Below are positions 36,860-47,158 of a stretch of DNA of 64,000 nucleotides, in pieces. The notes under the pieces are model-generated. The model saw only the letters and a program-made list of their open reading frames with translations. It searched no databases and was not told the origin of the DNA. A program made the position numbers and the translations under genes. Source of the DNA: Caballeronia sp. M1242. Lineage in GTDB: Bacteria; Pseudomonadota; Gammaproteobacteria; Burkholderiales; Burkholderiaceae. The DNA is taken from the NCBI RefSeq assembly GCF_017220215.1, contig NZ_CP071129.1:744001-808000 (forward strand), in the 5' to 3' direction. The stretch's first letter is position 1; each line of letters opens with the position of its first letter.

Positions 36860-37981
36860 TTAGAGCAAGGGACCAGCGACGTGCGCATCGGCGAAGCGCG
36901 CGAGAATGCGCAGATCGTCGCCGAGCCGGTCGATGCGATGAAACTTGAGGTGCGGCCGCGCATCCAGCGTGGCGGGCGGCGCGAAGTCAAACATGCCGGG
37001 CGCGCTGCCGAGCAGGCTCGGCGCGAGATACACCAGCAGTTCATCGACGCAGCCTTCGCGCAAGAGCGAACCGTTCAGCTTGTGGCCGGCCTCGACGTGC
37101 AACTCGTTGATGCCGCGATCCGCCAGCGCCGTGAGCATGGCGGGAAGATCCACCTTGCCGTGCTCGTTCGACAACTCGATCAGTTGCGCGCCTTTGTCGC
37201 GCAGCAACTCGGCGCGTTGCGCGTCGGCATTCGCGGAATGGAAGATCCACGGCGGCGCGCCGTCGAGAATGCGCGCGTCCAGCGGCACGTCGAGCCGGCT
37301 GTCGATTAGGACGCGCTGCGGCTGGCGCGGCGTGTCGACCGCGCGCACGGTGAGTTGCGGATCGTCCTCGCGCACGGTGCCGATGCCCGTCAGGATCGCG
37401 CAGGCGCGCGCGCGCCACGCGTGGCCGTCGGCGCGCGCGTCTTCGCCGGTGATCCACTGGCTTTCGCCAGACGGCAGGCCCGTGCGTCCGTCGAGCGTCG
37501 CCGCCACTTTCATGCGCACCCACGGGCGACGGCGCGTCATGCGCGAGACGAAGCCGATGTTCATCTCGTGCGCCTCGTTCGCGAGCAGCCCGCAGCGCAC
37601 GTCGATGCCCGCGTCGCGCAGCATCGCGAGGCCGCGGCCGGAAACGGCCGGGTTCGGATCTTCCATCGCGGCGATGACTTTCTCGACGCGCGCGTCGATC
37701 AGCGCGTGCGCGCAGGGCGGCGTGCGCCCGAAGTGGCTGCACGGTTCGAGCGTCACGTACGCGGTCGCGCCGCGCGGGTCCTTGCCGCGCGAACGGGCGT
37801 CTTTCAGCGCGCGCACTTCGGCGTGGTCTTGACCTGCCGGCTGCGTGAAGCCCATGCCGATCACTTCGCCGTTCTTGACGAGCACGCAGCCGACGCGCGG
37901 ATTCGGCGTCGTCGTGTACATGCCGCGCGAGGCGAGCGCGAGCGCGCGCTCCATGTAGGTGAAATCGGATTGCGAGAACAT
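36860..37981 (-). CDS. ribD: Bifunctional diaminohydroxyphosphoribosylaminopyrimidine deaminase / 5-amino-6-(5-phosphoribosylamino)uracil reductase
   Basis: A 373 aa two-domain enzyme for steps 2 and 3 of riboflavin synthesis. The N-terminal deaminase has zinc ligands in HAEVRAL and TLEPCSHFGRTPPCA. The C-terminal reductase has VRMKVAATLDGRTGLPSGESQWITG and a NADPH-binding region ending ELHVEAGHKLNGSLL. It lies 27 bp downstream of hemL. Confidence 0.94.
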   Translation of the reverse strand: MFSQSDFTYMERALALASRGMYTTTPNPRVGCVLVKNGEVIGMGFTQPAGQDHAEVRALKDARSRGKDPRGATAYVTLEPCSHFGRTPPCAHALIDARVEKVIAAMEDPNPAVSGRGLAMLRDAGIDVRCGLLANEAHEMNIGFVSRMTRRRPWVRMKVAATLDGRTGLPSGESQWITGEDARADGHAWRARACAILTGIGTVREDDPQLTVRAVDTPRQPQRVLIDSRLDVPLDARILDGAPPWIFHSANADAQRAELLRDKGAQLIELSNEHGKVDLPAMLTALADRGINELHVEAGHKLNGSLLREGCVDELLVYLAPSLLGSAPGMFDFAPPATLDARPHLKFHRIDRLGDDLRILARFADAHVAGPLL

Positions 37982-38008
37982 CGCGGCGGCCCGTTGCGCG
38001 ACGCGGCC

Positions 38009-39292
38009 TTAAACCGCGAGCGACGCGAACGCGCCACGCGCGGCGTCGAGCGTCGCGTCGAGCACGGCGTCGTCGTGGGCGCTGGACACGAACCCCGCTT
38101 CGAACGCGGACGGCGCGAAGTAGACGCCAGCATCGAGCATCGCGTGGAAGAACGCGTTGAAGCGCTTCGTGTCGCCCTTCGCGATCTGCGCGAAGCTGCC
38201 CGGCACCTGATCCATGAAGTACAGGCCGAACATGCCGCCGATCGAGTCGGCGCAGAAGGGCACTTTGGCTTCGCCGGCGGCGGCGGTCAGGCCGTCGACG
38301 AGCTTGCGCGTCTTCTTCGCGAGGTCGTCGTAGAAGCCTTCGCGCTGAATCAGTTGCAGCGTTTTGAGGCCCGCCGCGACCGCAATGGGATTGCCCGAGA
38401 GCGTGCCCGCCTGATAGACGCCGCCGAGCGGCGCGAGATGCGCCATGATGTCGCGTCGTCCGCCGAACGCCGCCGCCGGCATGCCGCCGCCGATGACCTT
38501 GCCGAGGCACGTCAGGTCCGGCTTGATGCCGTACACCTGCTGCGCGCCGCCGAGCGCGACGCGAAACCCGCACATCACTTCGTCGAAAATCAGCACGGAG
38601 CCGTACTCGTTGCAGCGTTCACGCAGGGCGTTCAGGAACTCGGGCGTCGCGCGCACGAGGTTCATGTTGCCCGCGACCGGCTCCACGATGACCGACGCGA
38701 TCTCCGCGCCGAACGCCGCGAATGCTTCGTTGAGCTGCTCGACGTTGTTGTACTCGAGCACCGTCGTGTGCTTGGCGATATCCGCGGGGACGCCTGCCGA
38801 TGTCGGATTGCCGAAAGTCAGCAGGCCCGAGCCCGCCTTCACGAGCAGACTGTCCGCGTGGCCGTGATAGCAGCCCTCGAACTTCACGATGCGACTGCGG
38901 TTCGTGAAGCCGCGCGCAAGACGCAGCGCGCTCATCGTCGCTTCGGTGCCGGAAGACACCATGCGCACCTGTTCGATCGACGGCACGAGCTTGCAGATTT
39001 CCTCCGCGATTTCGATTTCGGCTTCGGTCGGCGCGCCGAACGAGAAGCCGTCGGCCAGCACGCGCTGCACCGCTTCGAGCACTTCCGGGTGCACGTGGCC
39101 GACGATCATCGGCCCCCACGAGCCGATGTAGTCGATATAGCGTTTGCCTTCGGCATCCCAGAAGTACGGGCCTTGCGCGCGCTCGATGAAGCGGGGCGTG
39201 CCGCCGACCGAGCGAAACGCCCGCACCGGCGAATTCACGCCGCCGGGGATGGTTCGCTGAGCGCGTTCGAAGAGGGCTTGGTTCTTGGACAT
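38009..39292 (-). CDS. hemL: Glutamate-1-semialdehyde 2,1-aminomutase
   Basis: A 427 aa PLP enzyme making 5-aminolevulinate in the C5 pathway to heme. Conserved landmarks are [55 protein letters not shown] and the Schiff-base lysine in [17 protein letters not shown]. The ATG before [10 protein letters not shown] is chosen; the frame is open far upstream without homology. First gene of the rib transcript. Confidence 0.95.
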   Translation of the reverse strand: MSKNQALFERAQRTIPGGVNSPVRAFRSVGGTPRFIERAQGPYFWDAEGKRYIDYIGSWGPMIVGHVHPEVLEAVQRVLADGFSFGAPTEAEIEIAEEICKLVPSIEQVRMVSSGTEATMSALRLARGFTNRSRIVKFEGCYHGHADSLLVKAGSGLLTFGNPTSAGVPADIAKHTTVLEYNNVEQLNEAFAAFGAEIASVIVEPVAGNMNLVRATPEFLNALRERCNEYGSVLIFDEVMCGFRVALGGAQQVYGIKPDLTCLGKVIGGGMPAAAFGGRRDIMAHLAPLGGVYQAGTLSGNPIAVAAGLKTLQLIQREGFYDDLAKKTRKLVDGLTAAAGEAKVPFCADSIGGMFGLYFMDQVPGSFAQIAKGDTKRFNAFFHAMLDAGVYFAPSAFEAGFVSSAHDDAVLDATLDAARGAFASLAV

Positions 39293-39444
39293 GGAGAAAG
39301 CCTGCGCTGAAAGTGGATGCAAGACACGCGACCGGCTTACGCGGCGAAAGACGCCGCCCGGCGCGATGAAAGCACGCTGCCGATGCGCGTCCGGTGCGAC
39401 AAATGTTGCATGAAATTGTACCGGAGTCGTTGACGGGGAGCCGG

Positions 39445-40005
39445 TTACGGCTGGCGCGTTCGCCGGGGCTTGGGCGGCGGCGCGTCGTTGGCTGAGCGGG
39501 CTTGGCGCGCGCTCGCTTTGCCCGGCACTGCGGCAGCGGCGGGATGGCTCAACGCGGGCGGACGGCCGCGCCGGCCGGTGCGCTCGGTCCAGCGCTTTTC
39601 GAGCGCGCCCTCGGCCATCGGCTTGATGAGCGTGCCGGAGCTTTGCGCATCCCACGTCTGCACGGAGAACGGGTGCGCCCGCAACTCGTCGCGCGTGACG
39701 ACGACTTCTTCGTGTGCATCGACGAGCCAGTCGTACACGAAGTCGATGCACAGCCGATACCCGCGCTTCGACTGCGCGTCGGGCACTTCGTACGGCGCGC
39801 GCGTCACGTAGCCCGAGGCGAACACGCCCTTCGGTTCCTGCGCCACGCGATGCACGAACACGCGATCGCCCGGCATCAGGCCGCGCGCCGTGCCGCAGCC
39901 CCAGACATCGGCGACGGCTTCGCCTGCGGCCACGCGGCGCGCGATCTCGGTCAACTCGGGCCACGGCCACTTCTTCGGGCTCCAGATCAGCAGAAAGGCG
40001 GTCAT
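39445..40005 (-). CDS. EVE/PUA-like domain protein
   Basis: A 186 aa protein. Residues 1 to about 135 look like an EVE-type PUA domain: [15 protein letters not shown] at the start, then [37 protein letters not shown] domains recognise modified bases in DNA or RNA and are often fused to nucleases. No nuclease motif is visible here. The C-terminal about 45 residues are a Pro/Ala/Arg-rich disordered tail. No restriction or methylation genes are nearby, so its role is open. Confidence 0.68.
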   Translation of the reverse strand: MTAFLLIWSPKKWPWPELTEIARRVAAGEAVADVWGCGTARGLMPGDRVFVHRVAQEPKGVFASGYVTRAPYEVPDAQSKRGYRLCIDFVYDWLVDAHEEVVVTRDELRAHPFSVQTWDAQSSGTLIKPMAEGALEKRWTERTGRRGRPPALSHPAAAAVPGKASARQARSANDAPPPKPRRTRQP

Positions 40006-40165
40006 CGTGTCGAGGCAAGGAGGGAAGGGCGGAAGCGGTGAGCTTAGCGTAACCGGTTGAACCGTGGCGTCGCGTACAATGGCCGCTCGCTTCGAATGCT
40101 TCGCCCCGATAGCAGCAACCACCGCGACGGGCCACGCAGCGCCCGTCCTCATCCTTGCACACTCG

Positions 40166-41377
40166 ATGTCAGACACCACCCGCCGCCGGCCCGATGGCCG
40201 GCTGATCCTGTTGCTCGGCGCGCTCGCCGCATGCGGTCCGCTGTCCATCGACATGTATCTGCCGAGCCTCCCGTCGCTCGCCGCCGCGTTCGGGACCAGC
40301 CCGGCCGCCGCGCAAAGCACGCTGACGAGCTTCATGTTCGGCTTCTCGTTCGGCATGCTGCTGTACGGCCCGCTGTCCGATGCCTACGGCAGGCGGCCGA
40401 TTCTTCTGGGCGGCATCGCGCTGTACGCGCTCGCGAGCATCGGCTGCGCGACGGCGTTTTCCATCGACGCACTCGTGTTCGTGCGCTTCCTGCAGGCGCT
40501 CGGCGCGGGCGCGGCGTCGGTGCTCGCGCGCGCCATCGCCCGCGACGCCCACGCGCCGACCGACGCCGCCCGCGTCCTGTCGATGCTCTCCATCGTCACG
40601 TCCATCGGCCCGCTCCTCGCGCCGCTGATCGGCGGGCAATTGCTGCTGCTCGGCGGCTGGCGTGTCGTGTTCGTTGCGCTCACGCTCTTCGGCACGCTGT
40701 GCGCGGTGACCGCGTTCCTGCGCGTGCCCGAAACGTGGCCGAAGGAAAAACGCGCGGGCGCGGCGCTCGGCACGTCGTTCGCGGCGTACGGGCATCTCCT
40801 GACCGATACCGTCACATGGGGCCATGTGCTCTGCGGCGGCATGGCGTTCGCGTCGATGTTCGCGTATATCACCGCGACGCCGTTCGTCTACATCGACTAT
40901 TTCCACGTGAAGCCGCAGCATTATGGGCTCTTGTTCGGGCTCAATATCGTCGGGATCATCGGCGGAAACGTGCTCAACACGAAGCTCGTCGGGCGCGTGG
41001 GCGCGATGAAGATGATCTCCGGCGCGGCGTTCGTCAGCGTCGTGGCGGCCCTCGTGGTCGCGCTCGTCGCGCTGACGGGCTGGGGCGGCTTGTGGTCGAT
41101 CGTCGCGAGCCTGTTCTTCGTGGTCGGCGTGGTCGGGCTCCTGTCGGCGAACTGCACGACCGAACTCATGCACCGATATCCGCGCAACGCGGGCGCGGCG
41201 GCCGCCGTGTTCGGCGCGATGCAGCTCGCGCTCGGCGCGCTGGCGAGTCTTGCCGTCGGCCTTTTTCATGACGTCTCGCCGCACGGCATGGGCATCGTCA
41301 TCGGCGTGTGCGGCGTCCTGACTTTCGCCGGTCGCACGCTCGTGATGCGCTCGCACGCCGCGCCCGCGCAGGCCTGA
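40166..41377 (+). CDS. Bcr/CflA-family multidrug efflux MFS transporter
   Basis: A 403 aa, 12-helix drug:proton antiporter. Family marks are [15 protein letters not shown] in the first helix, the motif A loop [16 protein letters not shown], and [20 protein letters not shown]. The start at the ATG before [10 protein letters not shown] is preferred over an in-frame ATG 102 bp upstream, which would add a non-family leader. It probably exports bicyclomycin- or chloramphenicol-like drugs, though the natural substrate is unknown. Confidence 0.88.
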   Translation: MSDTTRRRPDGRLILLLGALAACGPLSIDMYLPSLPSLAAAFGTSPAAAQSTLTSFMFGFSFGMLLYGPLSDAYGRRPILLGGIALYALASIGCATAFSIDALVFVRFLQALGAGAASVLARAIARDAHAPTDAARVLSMLSIVTSIGPLLAPLIGGQLLLLGGWRVVFVALTLFGTLCAVTAFLRVPETWPKEKRAGAALGTSFAAYGHLLTDTVTWGHVLCGGMAFASMFAYITATPFVYIDYFHVKPQHYGLLFGLNIVGIIGGNVLNTKLVGRVGAMKMISGAAFVSVVAALVVALVALTGWGGLWSIVASLFFVVGVVGLLSANCTTELMHRYPRNAGAAAAVFGAMQLALGALASLAVGLFHDVSPHGMGIVIGVCGVLTFAGRTLVMRSHAAPAQA

Positions 41378-41404
41378 AAAAGCGGCAGTCAGCGGCGCGC
41401 AAGC

Positions 41405-41432
41405 AAAAAAAAACCTCGCGCAGTGGCGAGGT
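41405..41432 (-). terminator. Intrinsic terminator on the - strand
   Basis: Seven-bp stem acctcgc / gcgaggt followed on the - strand by nine T residues. It lies about 375 bp beyond the peptidase stop, with the repeat array between them. Confidence 0.65.
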
Positions 41433-41439
41433 CAACCTT

Positions 41440-41611
41440 GGGTCAAAGGTGTTTACAGCTCGGCTCACACGTGCCTTGGGTCAGAAGTGAGTGCGGTCGA
41501 TTCGTTCTTCGTGGGCAGTATTCGTCCGGGTCAAAGGTGAATACTCGCTCGATTCGGTTTGGGCGATAGGCGTCTCCTCCTGTCGAGAATCGGGTGCCTG
41601 GGTCAAAGGTG
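41440..41611. repeat. Array of four 12-bp direct repeats (GGGTCAAAGGTG)
   Basis: GGGTCAAAGGTG occurs at 41440-41451, 41528-41539 and 41600-41611, with the variant GGGTCAGAAGTG at 41478-41489 and a weaker copy near 41631. Spacings are 38, 50 and 72 bp, so this is not a tandem satellite. Several copies are preceded by CCTT or CCT. Spaced repeats of this kind occur at the ends of some insertion sequences (IS21-like) as transposase sites, so this may be an IS relic. No transposase fragment is visible. The rest of the 41378-41808 spacer shows no gene. Confidence 0.55.
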
Positions 41612-41808
41612 TTCCCGATCGCGTGGTTTCGGTCGAAAGTCAGTCAAACCATTCCCGCTGTTGCGAACCTTCTGTCGAAGGCATTTCGCCGGATCAACAA
41701 GGAATGGTTGAACTATAGGCGGGCCGTAAGCTCGGCTATATCGAACGAATTCGAATCGTAAGAGAGCGACGCTTTTTCACCGAAACACGCCGTTGCGCCC
41801 CGTGCCGA

Positions 41809-43947
41809 TCACGGCTGTGGCGGCAGCGGCCCGATAACCGACGCGAGAAACGTGAACGCCGCCGCCTCCGCCTGCGCGACCGCTTCGGGCTCGACGCCCG
41901 CGCCGTGGCCGCCTTCGCCCGTTTCCTGATACCAGACGTTGTCGTGGCCTTGCGCCTGCATTTTCGCGACCATCTTGCGCGCGTGGCCCGGATGCACGCG
42001 GTCGTCGCTCGTCGATGACGTGAAAAGCGCCGGCGGATAGACGACATCCGCCTTCACGTTCTGATACGGCGAATAGGCCATCAGATGCGGGAGATCGGCG
42101 GCGTCGTCCGGATCGCCGTACTCGTCGATCCACGATGCGCCTTGCAAGAGCGTATGGAACCGCGCCATGTCGACGAGCGGCACTTCGGACAGCACCGCGC
42201 CGAAGCACTCCGGCCGCTGCACCATGCACACGGCGGTGAGCAGGCCGCCGTTACTCGCGCCGCGAATGGCAAGCTGCTTCGCCGTGGTGACGCCGCTTTC
42301 GACGAGCGCCTGCGCGACCGCGACGAAATCATCGAACGACACTTGCCGGTTCTCGCGCAGCGCCGCCTGATGCCATTGCGGACCGAACTCGCCGCCGCCG
42401 CGAATGTTCGCCACCGCGTACAGGCCGCCGCGCTCCAGCCACGCGATCCCGGTCGTCGCGTCGTAATGCGGGTCCAGCGCGACTTCGAAGCCGCCGTAGC
42501 CGTAGAGCAGGCACGGCCGCGCTTGTTGCGGCGATTGCGCATCGACATCGCGGCCGATCAGCCAGTACGGAATGCGCTCGCCGTCGGGCGCGATCGCGTG
42601 GCGGCGCACGGCGGTGAGCCCGCTCGCGTCGAACTGCGCGGGCAGACGCGCGAGCAAGGTCCACGGGGCGTCGCTGGCAAGATCGGCGTGATAGAGCGAC
42701 GGCGGCATCAGAAAGTGCTCGACGTGAATGAGCACCGTGTCGTCGCGCTCGCTGTCGACGGAATCGACATAGCTCTGGCTCGCGTCCGGCAACGCAAACT
42801 CGCGCGATTGCCACGCGCCGTCGTTATCGGCGGGCGGGCGCCAGAGCGTGACGCGCGGCGTGCCGTCGTCCATTTGCGAGACGATCAGCCATTGCTTCGT
42901 GAAGTCGATGCTCGCCAGCACGCGACGCTCGGCGGGCGTGAAGAGAGCAGTGAAATGGCGCGAGCCGTCGAGAAACGCGTCGCGCCGGATCACGGTGAGC
43001 GAGCCTGCCGCGTGACGCCGGCCGCCCACGTTCCATTGCTTGCGCGGCGTGACGAAGAGCCAGCCGTTCCAGTGCTCGATCTCGACGTGCTGAGGCAGGT
43101 CGTACTGACGCCATTCGTTCGCGGTTTCGTCGAGCCAGAAGTGCAGCGTCTCGTAGAACGTCACGGCGCGCGACGCGAGATGCAGCTTTTCGAGCGGATC
43201 GTAGTCCGCGCCCGCCGATACGTCGCGGCGCGCGCCTTCGAACACGACGGGCGCATCCGCGAGCGGCGTGCCGCGCTTCCAGCGCCGCGCCCGACGCGGA
43301 AAGCCCGACGTCGTGAGCGCGGGCCGGTCGCTCGTCTTGCTGTCGTCCCAGCCGACGTAGACCGTATCGCGGTCGATCCACGAAATGTCGTGCTTGCCGA
43401 CGTCCGGCAGCACGAAGCCGTCTTCCACGAAGCGGCGTTCCTCGATATCGAACTCGCGCACGATGCACGCATCCGATCCGCCCGGCGACAGCGACACCAG
43501 CGCGCGGTCGTAGCCGGGGTAGAGCATGTCGAAGTCGGCGAGCGCCCAGCGGGTGTCGTCGTGCTCGTTCGTGTTGAGGTCGAGCGCGTCGACATCGAGC
43601 ACGATGTCCCATTCGGGCGTTCCGGCAAGCCACGCGCTCCACGGCGCGCGGCGCACGATGCCGAGCGGATGCGCGTCGTCCTGCCAGGTGTTGTAGGCCC
43701 AGTCGCCATAGCGCGAGCACGTGACGATGCGATCCTGCGACGTGTACGCCTTCTCGAGCCGCGCGGCGAGCGCGCGCGCGTCGGGCGTTTCGCCGAAGGC
43801 TGCTTCGGTGCGGCGATTCTGGGCATCGATCCAGGCTTGCACGCGGGTGTCGTCGAGCGATTCGAGTCCGATGAAGGGATCGGGGTTGTCGGCTTGCGGC
43901 CAGAGGAGCGAGGGGTGCTTCGAGAGAAAAGACATGGCGCGGCGCAT
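41809..43947 (-). CDS. Prolyl oligopeptidase family serine peptidase (S9A)
   Basis: A 712 aa cytoplasmic peptidase. The N-terminal about 430 residues form the beta-propeller lid. The C-terminal alpha/beta-hydrolase carries the nucleophile Ser in RGASNGGLLTA, Asp in TSDDRVHPGHA and His in GEGGHGAG. CLLYGYGGFEVALDPHY is the typical entry to the catalytic domain. It cleaves short peptides after proline or a related residue. An in-frame ATG four codons downstream (before SFLSKH) is an equally likely start. Confidence 0.88.
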   Translation of the reverse strand: MRRAMSFLSKHPSLLWPQADNPDPFIGLESLDDTRVQAWIDAQNRRTEAAFGETPDARALAARLEKAYTSQDRIVTCSRYGDWAYNTWQDDAHPLGIVRRAPWSAWLAGTPEWDIVLDVDALDLNTNEHDDTRWALADFDMLYPGYDRALVSLSPGGSDACIVREFDIEERRFVEDGFVLPDVGKHDISWIDRDTVYVGWDDSKTSDRPALTTSGFPRRARRWKRGTPLADAPVVFEGARRDVSAGADYDPLEKLHLASRAVTFYETLHFWLDETANEWRQYDLPQHVEIEHWNGWLFVTPRKQWNVGGRRHAAGSLTVIRRDAFLDGSRHFTALFTPAERRVLASIDFTKQWLIVSQMDDGTPRVTLWRPPADNDGAWQSREFALPDASQSYVDSVDSERDDTVLIHVEHFLMPPSLYHADLASDAPWTLLARLPAQFDASGLTAVRRHAIAPDGERIPYWLIGRDVDAQSPQQARPCLLYGYGGFEVALDPHYDATTGIAWLERGGLYAVANIRGGGEFGPQWHQAALRENRQVSFDDFVAVAQALVESGVTTAKQLAIRGASNGGLLTAVCMVQRPECFGAVLSEVPLVDMARFHTLLQGASWIDEYGDPDDAADLPHLMAYSPYQNVKADVVYPPALFTSSTSDDRVHPGHARKMVAKMQAQGHDNVWYQETGEGGHGAGVEPEAVAQAEAAAFTFLASVIGPLPPQP

Positions 43948-43995
43948 TCAAAAGCGAAACGCTGATTGTGCCGCATCGGCGTGTCCGCGCCATCG

Positions 43996-44025
43996 AAGAA
44001 AAAGCCGCGCACGAGGCGCGGCTTT
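43996..44025 (-). terminator. Terminator of the sugar ABC transporter operon
   Basis: Ten-bp stem aaagccgcgc / gcgcggcttt, followed on the - strand by TTTTTCTTC, 22 bp past the ATP-binding gene. Confidence 0.8.
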
Positions 44026-44046
44026 CATGACGAATAACGACGGCGC

Positions 44047-45165
44047 TCAGGCCAGCCGCTCTTCCGTCTTCGGGTCGAACAGCACCGCCTTCGACACATC
44101 GAACAGCAGCGTCATGTTCGACAGCGGCTGCGGATTGCTCGCCGGGTGCACGCGCGACACGATGCGCTTGCCGTTCACCTGCGCGAACACGAGCGTGTCC
44201 GGGCCGGTCGGCTCGATCACGTCGACGCGCACGTCTATCGGTTGCAGGCTCGCGTCTGCGACGTCGTGCGCGCTGCGCGCGTCGGTGATGCGCTCCGGGC
44301 GCAGGCCGAGCACCACGTCCTGACCGATCTTGCCGCGCAGCTTCGCGGCATCGAACGGCAGCTTCAGCACTTTTCGCGCGACGCCCGTGTCCAGTTCCAG
44401 TCCGACGCCCGCGCCGGCCTCGACCAGCTTGCCGCTGATGAAGTTCATCGGCGGCGCGCCGATGAAGCCCGCGACGAACAGGTTCGACGGCGAATCGTAG
44501 ATTTCCTGCGGCGCGCCGAACTGCTGCACGATGCCGTCTTTCATCACGGCGATGCGGTCGCCGAGCGTCATCGCTTCGATCTGATCGTGCGTCACGTAGA
44601 CGATGGTCGTGCCGAGGCGCTGATGCAGCAGCTTGATTTCCGAGCGCATCTCGATGCGCAGCTTGGCGTCGAGGTTCGAGAGCGGCTCGTCGAAGAGGAA
44701 CATCACCGGATCACGCGCGAGCGCGCGGCCCATGGCGACGCGCTGACGCTGACCGCCCGACAGTTGCCCCGGCTTGCGGTCGAGCAGATGGCCGATCTGC
44801 AGCGTCTCCGACACGCGGTCGACGATCTTCTTCTGTTCGTCCTTCGGCACCTTGCGGATATTGAGGCCGAACGAGATGTTGTCGCGCACGCTCATGGAAG
44901 GGTAGAGCGCGTACGACTGGAACACCATCGCGATATCGCGGTCCTTCGGCGAGAGGTTGTTGACCGTCTTGCCGTCGATCTGGATTTCGCCCTTGGTGAC
45001 GGTCTCCAGCCCCGCGATCATGTTGAGCAGCGTGGACTTGCCGCAGCCCGAGCCGCCGACGAGGATCAGGAACTGTCCGTCCTCGATGTCGATGTTGACG
45101 CCCTTGAGAACCGGCACCCCGTTCGGGTAGGTCTTGTACACGTCACGGATGGAAAGGCTTGCCAT
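44047..45165 (-). CDS. Sugar ABC transporter ATP-binding protein (CUT1, GtsD/UgpC/MalK-like)
   Basis: A 372 aa ATPase of carbohydrate importers. Walker A is GGSGCGKST, the signature LSGGQRQR, Walker B VMFLFDEPLSNLD, and the switch His is in VTHDQIEAM. Residues about 240-372 form the OB-type regulatory domain of MalK-like subunits (VVLGLRPERI). Last gene of the transporter operon, 49 bp after the second permease. Context with zwf, pgl and glk/hexR suggests glucose or a related hexose, as in the Pseudomonas gtsABCD system. Confidence 0.9.
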   Translation of the reverse strand: MASLSIRDVYKTYPNGVPVLKGVNIDIEDGQFLILVGGSGCGKSTLLNMIAGLETVTKGEIQIDGKTVNNLSPKDRDIAMVFQSYALYPSMSVRDNISFGLNIRKVPKDEQKKIVDRVSETLQIGHLLDRKPGQLSGGQRQRVAMGRALARDPVMFLFDEPLSNLDAKLRIEMRSEIKLLHQRLGTTIVYVTHDQIEAMTLGDRIAVMKDGIVQQFGAPQEIYDSPSNLFVAGFIGAPPMNFISGKLVEAGAGVGLELDTGVARKVLKLPFDAAKLRGKIGQDVVLGLRPERITDARSAHDVADASLQPIDVRVDVIEPTGPDTLVFAQVNGKRIVSRVHPASNPQPLSNMTLLFDVSKAVLFDPKTEERLA

Positions 45166-45214
45166 GCTTGAATCCTCTATGTTGTCTCTTCAGCGGGAAG
45201 CGCGTTCGTTGCGC

Positions 45215-46072
45215 TCAACCCTTCACCGCGCCCGCCGTCAGGCCGCGCACGAAGTAACGTCCTGCGATCATGTAGACGAGAATCGTCGGCAAGGCCGCGA
45301 TGATCGCGCCCGCCATGTCCACGTTGTATTCCTTCACGCCCGTCGACGTATTGACGAGGTTGTTCAGCGCCACCGTGATCGGCATCGAATCCACGCCCGA
45401 GAACACGATACCGAACAGGAAGTCGTTCCAGATTTGCGTGAACTGCCAGATCAGGCAGACCATGAAGATCGGCAGCGACACGGGCAGCAGAATCTTCGTG
45501 AAGATCGTGAAGAAGCCCGCGCCGTCGATGCGCGCCGCCTTCACGAGTTCAGCCGGAATGCTCACGTAGAAGTTGCGGAAGAACATGGTCGTGAACGCGA
45601 TGCCGTAGATCACGTGCACGAGCACGAGGCCGCTCGTCGTGTTCGACAGTCCGAGGAAGCCTTGCAGCCGCGCCATCGGCAGAAGAATGGCCTGAAACGG
45701 GATGAAGCAGCCAACGAGCAGCATCGTGAAGAACGCGTCCGCGCCGCGGAAGCGCCAGTGCGTGAGCACGTAGCCGTTGAACGCGCCGACGATCGACGAG
45801 ATCAGCACGGCGGGAATCACCATGCGCACGGAGTTCATGAAGAACGGCTCCATGCCGTCGCAGCGCACGCCGGTACACGCTTCCTGCCACGCCTTCACCC
45901 ACGGCGCGAGCGTGAAGTGCGTGGGCGGCGTGAGCAGGTTGCCGGTGCGAAGCTGGTCCAGGTCCTTGAACGACGTGGACAGCATCACGTAGATCGGGAA
46001 CAGGAAGTAGAGCGCGAAAAGAATCAGCACCGCGTAAATGACGGCGCGGCTGATCGTCATCTTAGGCTGCAT
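45215..46072 (-). CDS. Sugar ABC transporter permease (CUT1, MalG/GtsC-like)
   Basis: A 285 aa inner-membrane permease with six hydrophobic helices. The EAA loop that contacts the ATPase is recognisable as ELVKAARIDGAGFFTIFTKILLPVS. The periplasmic loop near residues 45-75 contains two Cys (CTGVRCDG). Its start overlaps the first permease by 11 bp. Confidence 0.9.
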   Translation of the reverse strand: MQPKMTISRAVIYAVLILFALYFLFPIYVMLSTSFKDLDQLRTGNLLTPPTHFTLAPWVKAWQEACTGVRCDGMEPFFMNSVRMVIPAVLISSIVGAFNGYVLTHWRFRGADAFFTMLLVGCFIPFQAILLPMARLQGFLGLSNTTSGLVLVHVIYGIAFTTMFFRNFYVSIPAELVKAARIDGAGFFTIFTKILLPVSLPIFMVCLIWQFTQIWNDFLFGIVFSGVDSMPITVALNNLVNTSTGVKEYNVDMAGAIIAALPTILVYMIAGRYFVRGLTAGAVKG

Positions 46073-47003
46073 TGCGAGTGCTCCTCGATTCCAGATACAT
46101 GAGCGGCACGAGAACCGCGACGACCGTGGCGAGCATCATCATCGACGAAGCGGCGCCGACGCCCAGTTGTCCCCGGTTGAACGAGAACGTGTACATGAAG
46201 ATGGCCGGCAGCGACGACGACGTGCCCGGTCCGCCCGCGGTCAACGCGACGACGAGGTCGAAGGTCTTGATCGTGATGTGGCAGAGAATCAGCAGCACCG
46301 AGAAGAACACCGGACGCATGCTCGGAATCACGATCTTGCGGTAGATGGTCGGCAGCGTCGCGCCGTCCACTTGCGCGGCCTTGAAGATTTCGCTGTCCAC
46401 GCCGCGCAGACCGGCGAGGAAAAGCGCCATCACGAAGCCGCTCGATTGCCATACCGCCGCGATCACGACGCAGAAGATTGCCTTGTCCGGATCGCCGAGC
46501 CAGTTGAACGTGAAGCTCGTCCAGCCCCAGTCGTGGAACACCTTTTCGATGCCGAGGCCGGGGTTCAGAATCCATTGCCACGCGGTGCCCGTCACGATGA
46601 ACGACAGCGCCATCGGATAGAGAAAGACCGCGCGCAGCGCGCCTTCGTTGCGGATTTTCTGGTCGAGCAAGATTGCGAGGAACAGGCCCAGACCGACGCA
46701 AATGGCGATGAACGGAATGCCGAACCAGCCGAGATTGGCGGCGGAGGTCCACCAGACGTCGTTGGCGAAAAGCTGCCGGTATCGGTCGAAGCCGGCGAAC
46801 TCGTAGCGCGGCATCAGTCGCGATTCGGACAGCGACAGATAGCCTGTCACGGCGATGAAGCCGTAGACGAAGACGAGCGCGATCACGATGCTGGGAGCGA
46901 GCACCAGCTTGGGAATCCAGCGATCGGCGAGCGCCGCCGTGGGCGAAGCGCGGCGAGGCTGGTGCGGACTCTTTTCCGCGGTACCGCTGAGGGAGGCAGT
47001 CAC
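46062..47003 (-). CDS. Sugar ABC transporter permease (CUT1, MalF/GtsB-like)
   Basis: A 313 aa permease from a GTG start preceded by CAGGAG at good spacing; an upstream ATG in the same frame would add 38 non-family residues. The EAA loop is EIFKAAQVDGATLPTIYRKIVIPSM. Partner of the overlapping downstream permease. A 209-bp gap with a strong hairpin separates it from the binding-protein gene. Confidence 0.9.
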   Translation of the reverse strand: MTASLSGTAEKSPHQPRRASPTAALADRWIPKLVLAPSIVIALVFVYGFIAVTGYLSLSESRLMPRYEFAGFDRYRQLFANDVWWTSAANLGWFGIPFIAICVGLGLFLAILLDQKIRNEGALRAVFLYPMALSFIVTGTAWQWILNPGLGIEKVFHDWGWTSFTFNWLGDPDKAIFCVVIAAVWQSSGFVMALFLAGLRGVDSEIFKAAQVDGATLPTIYRKIVIPSMRPVFFSVLLILCHITIKTFDLVVALTAGGPGTSSSLPAIFMYTFSFNRGQLGVGAASSMMMLATVVAVLVPLMYLESRSTRNAA

Positions 47004-47158
47004 AACTCGACTCCTGGAAGATGCGCCGGCGCTTAGATTGCGCCATGACGCGCTTGAATGACGCTGACTTGCGCGCGCGGTGCGAAGGTGTGCTTTCGGA
47101 TCGGCTGACTTCGGCACGACCGGCGCTTGGTACGACGTTATGTGACGCTTCTGTGGCT

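Noticed and set aside
41713..43965. Long + strand open frame opposite the prolyl oligopeptidase, and similar long antisense frames opposite xdhB, ubiD, zwf, hemN and the porins
   Set aside because: Typical mirror frames in high-GC DNA: Arg/Ala/His-rich, no domain, no ribosome site, fully overlapped by well-supported genes.
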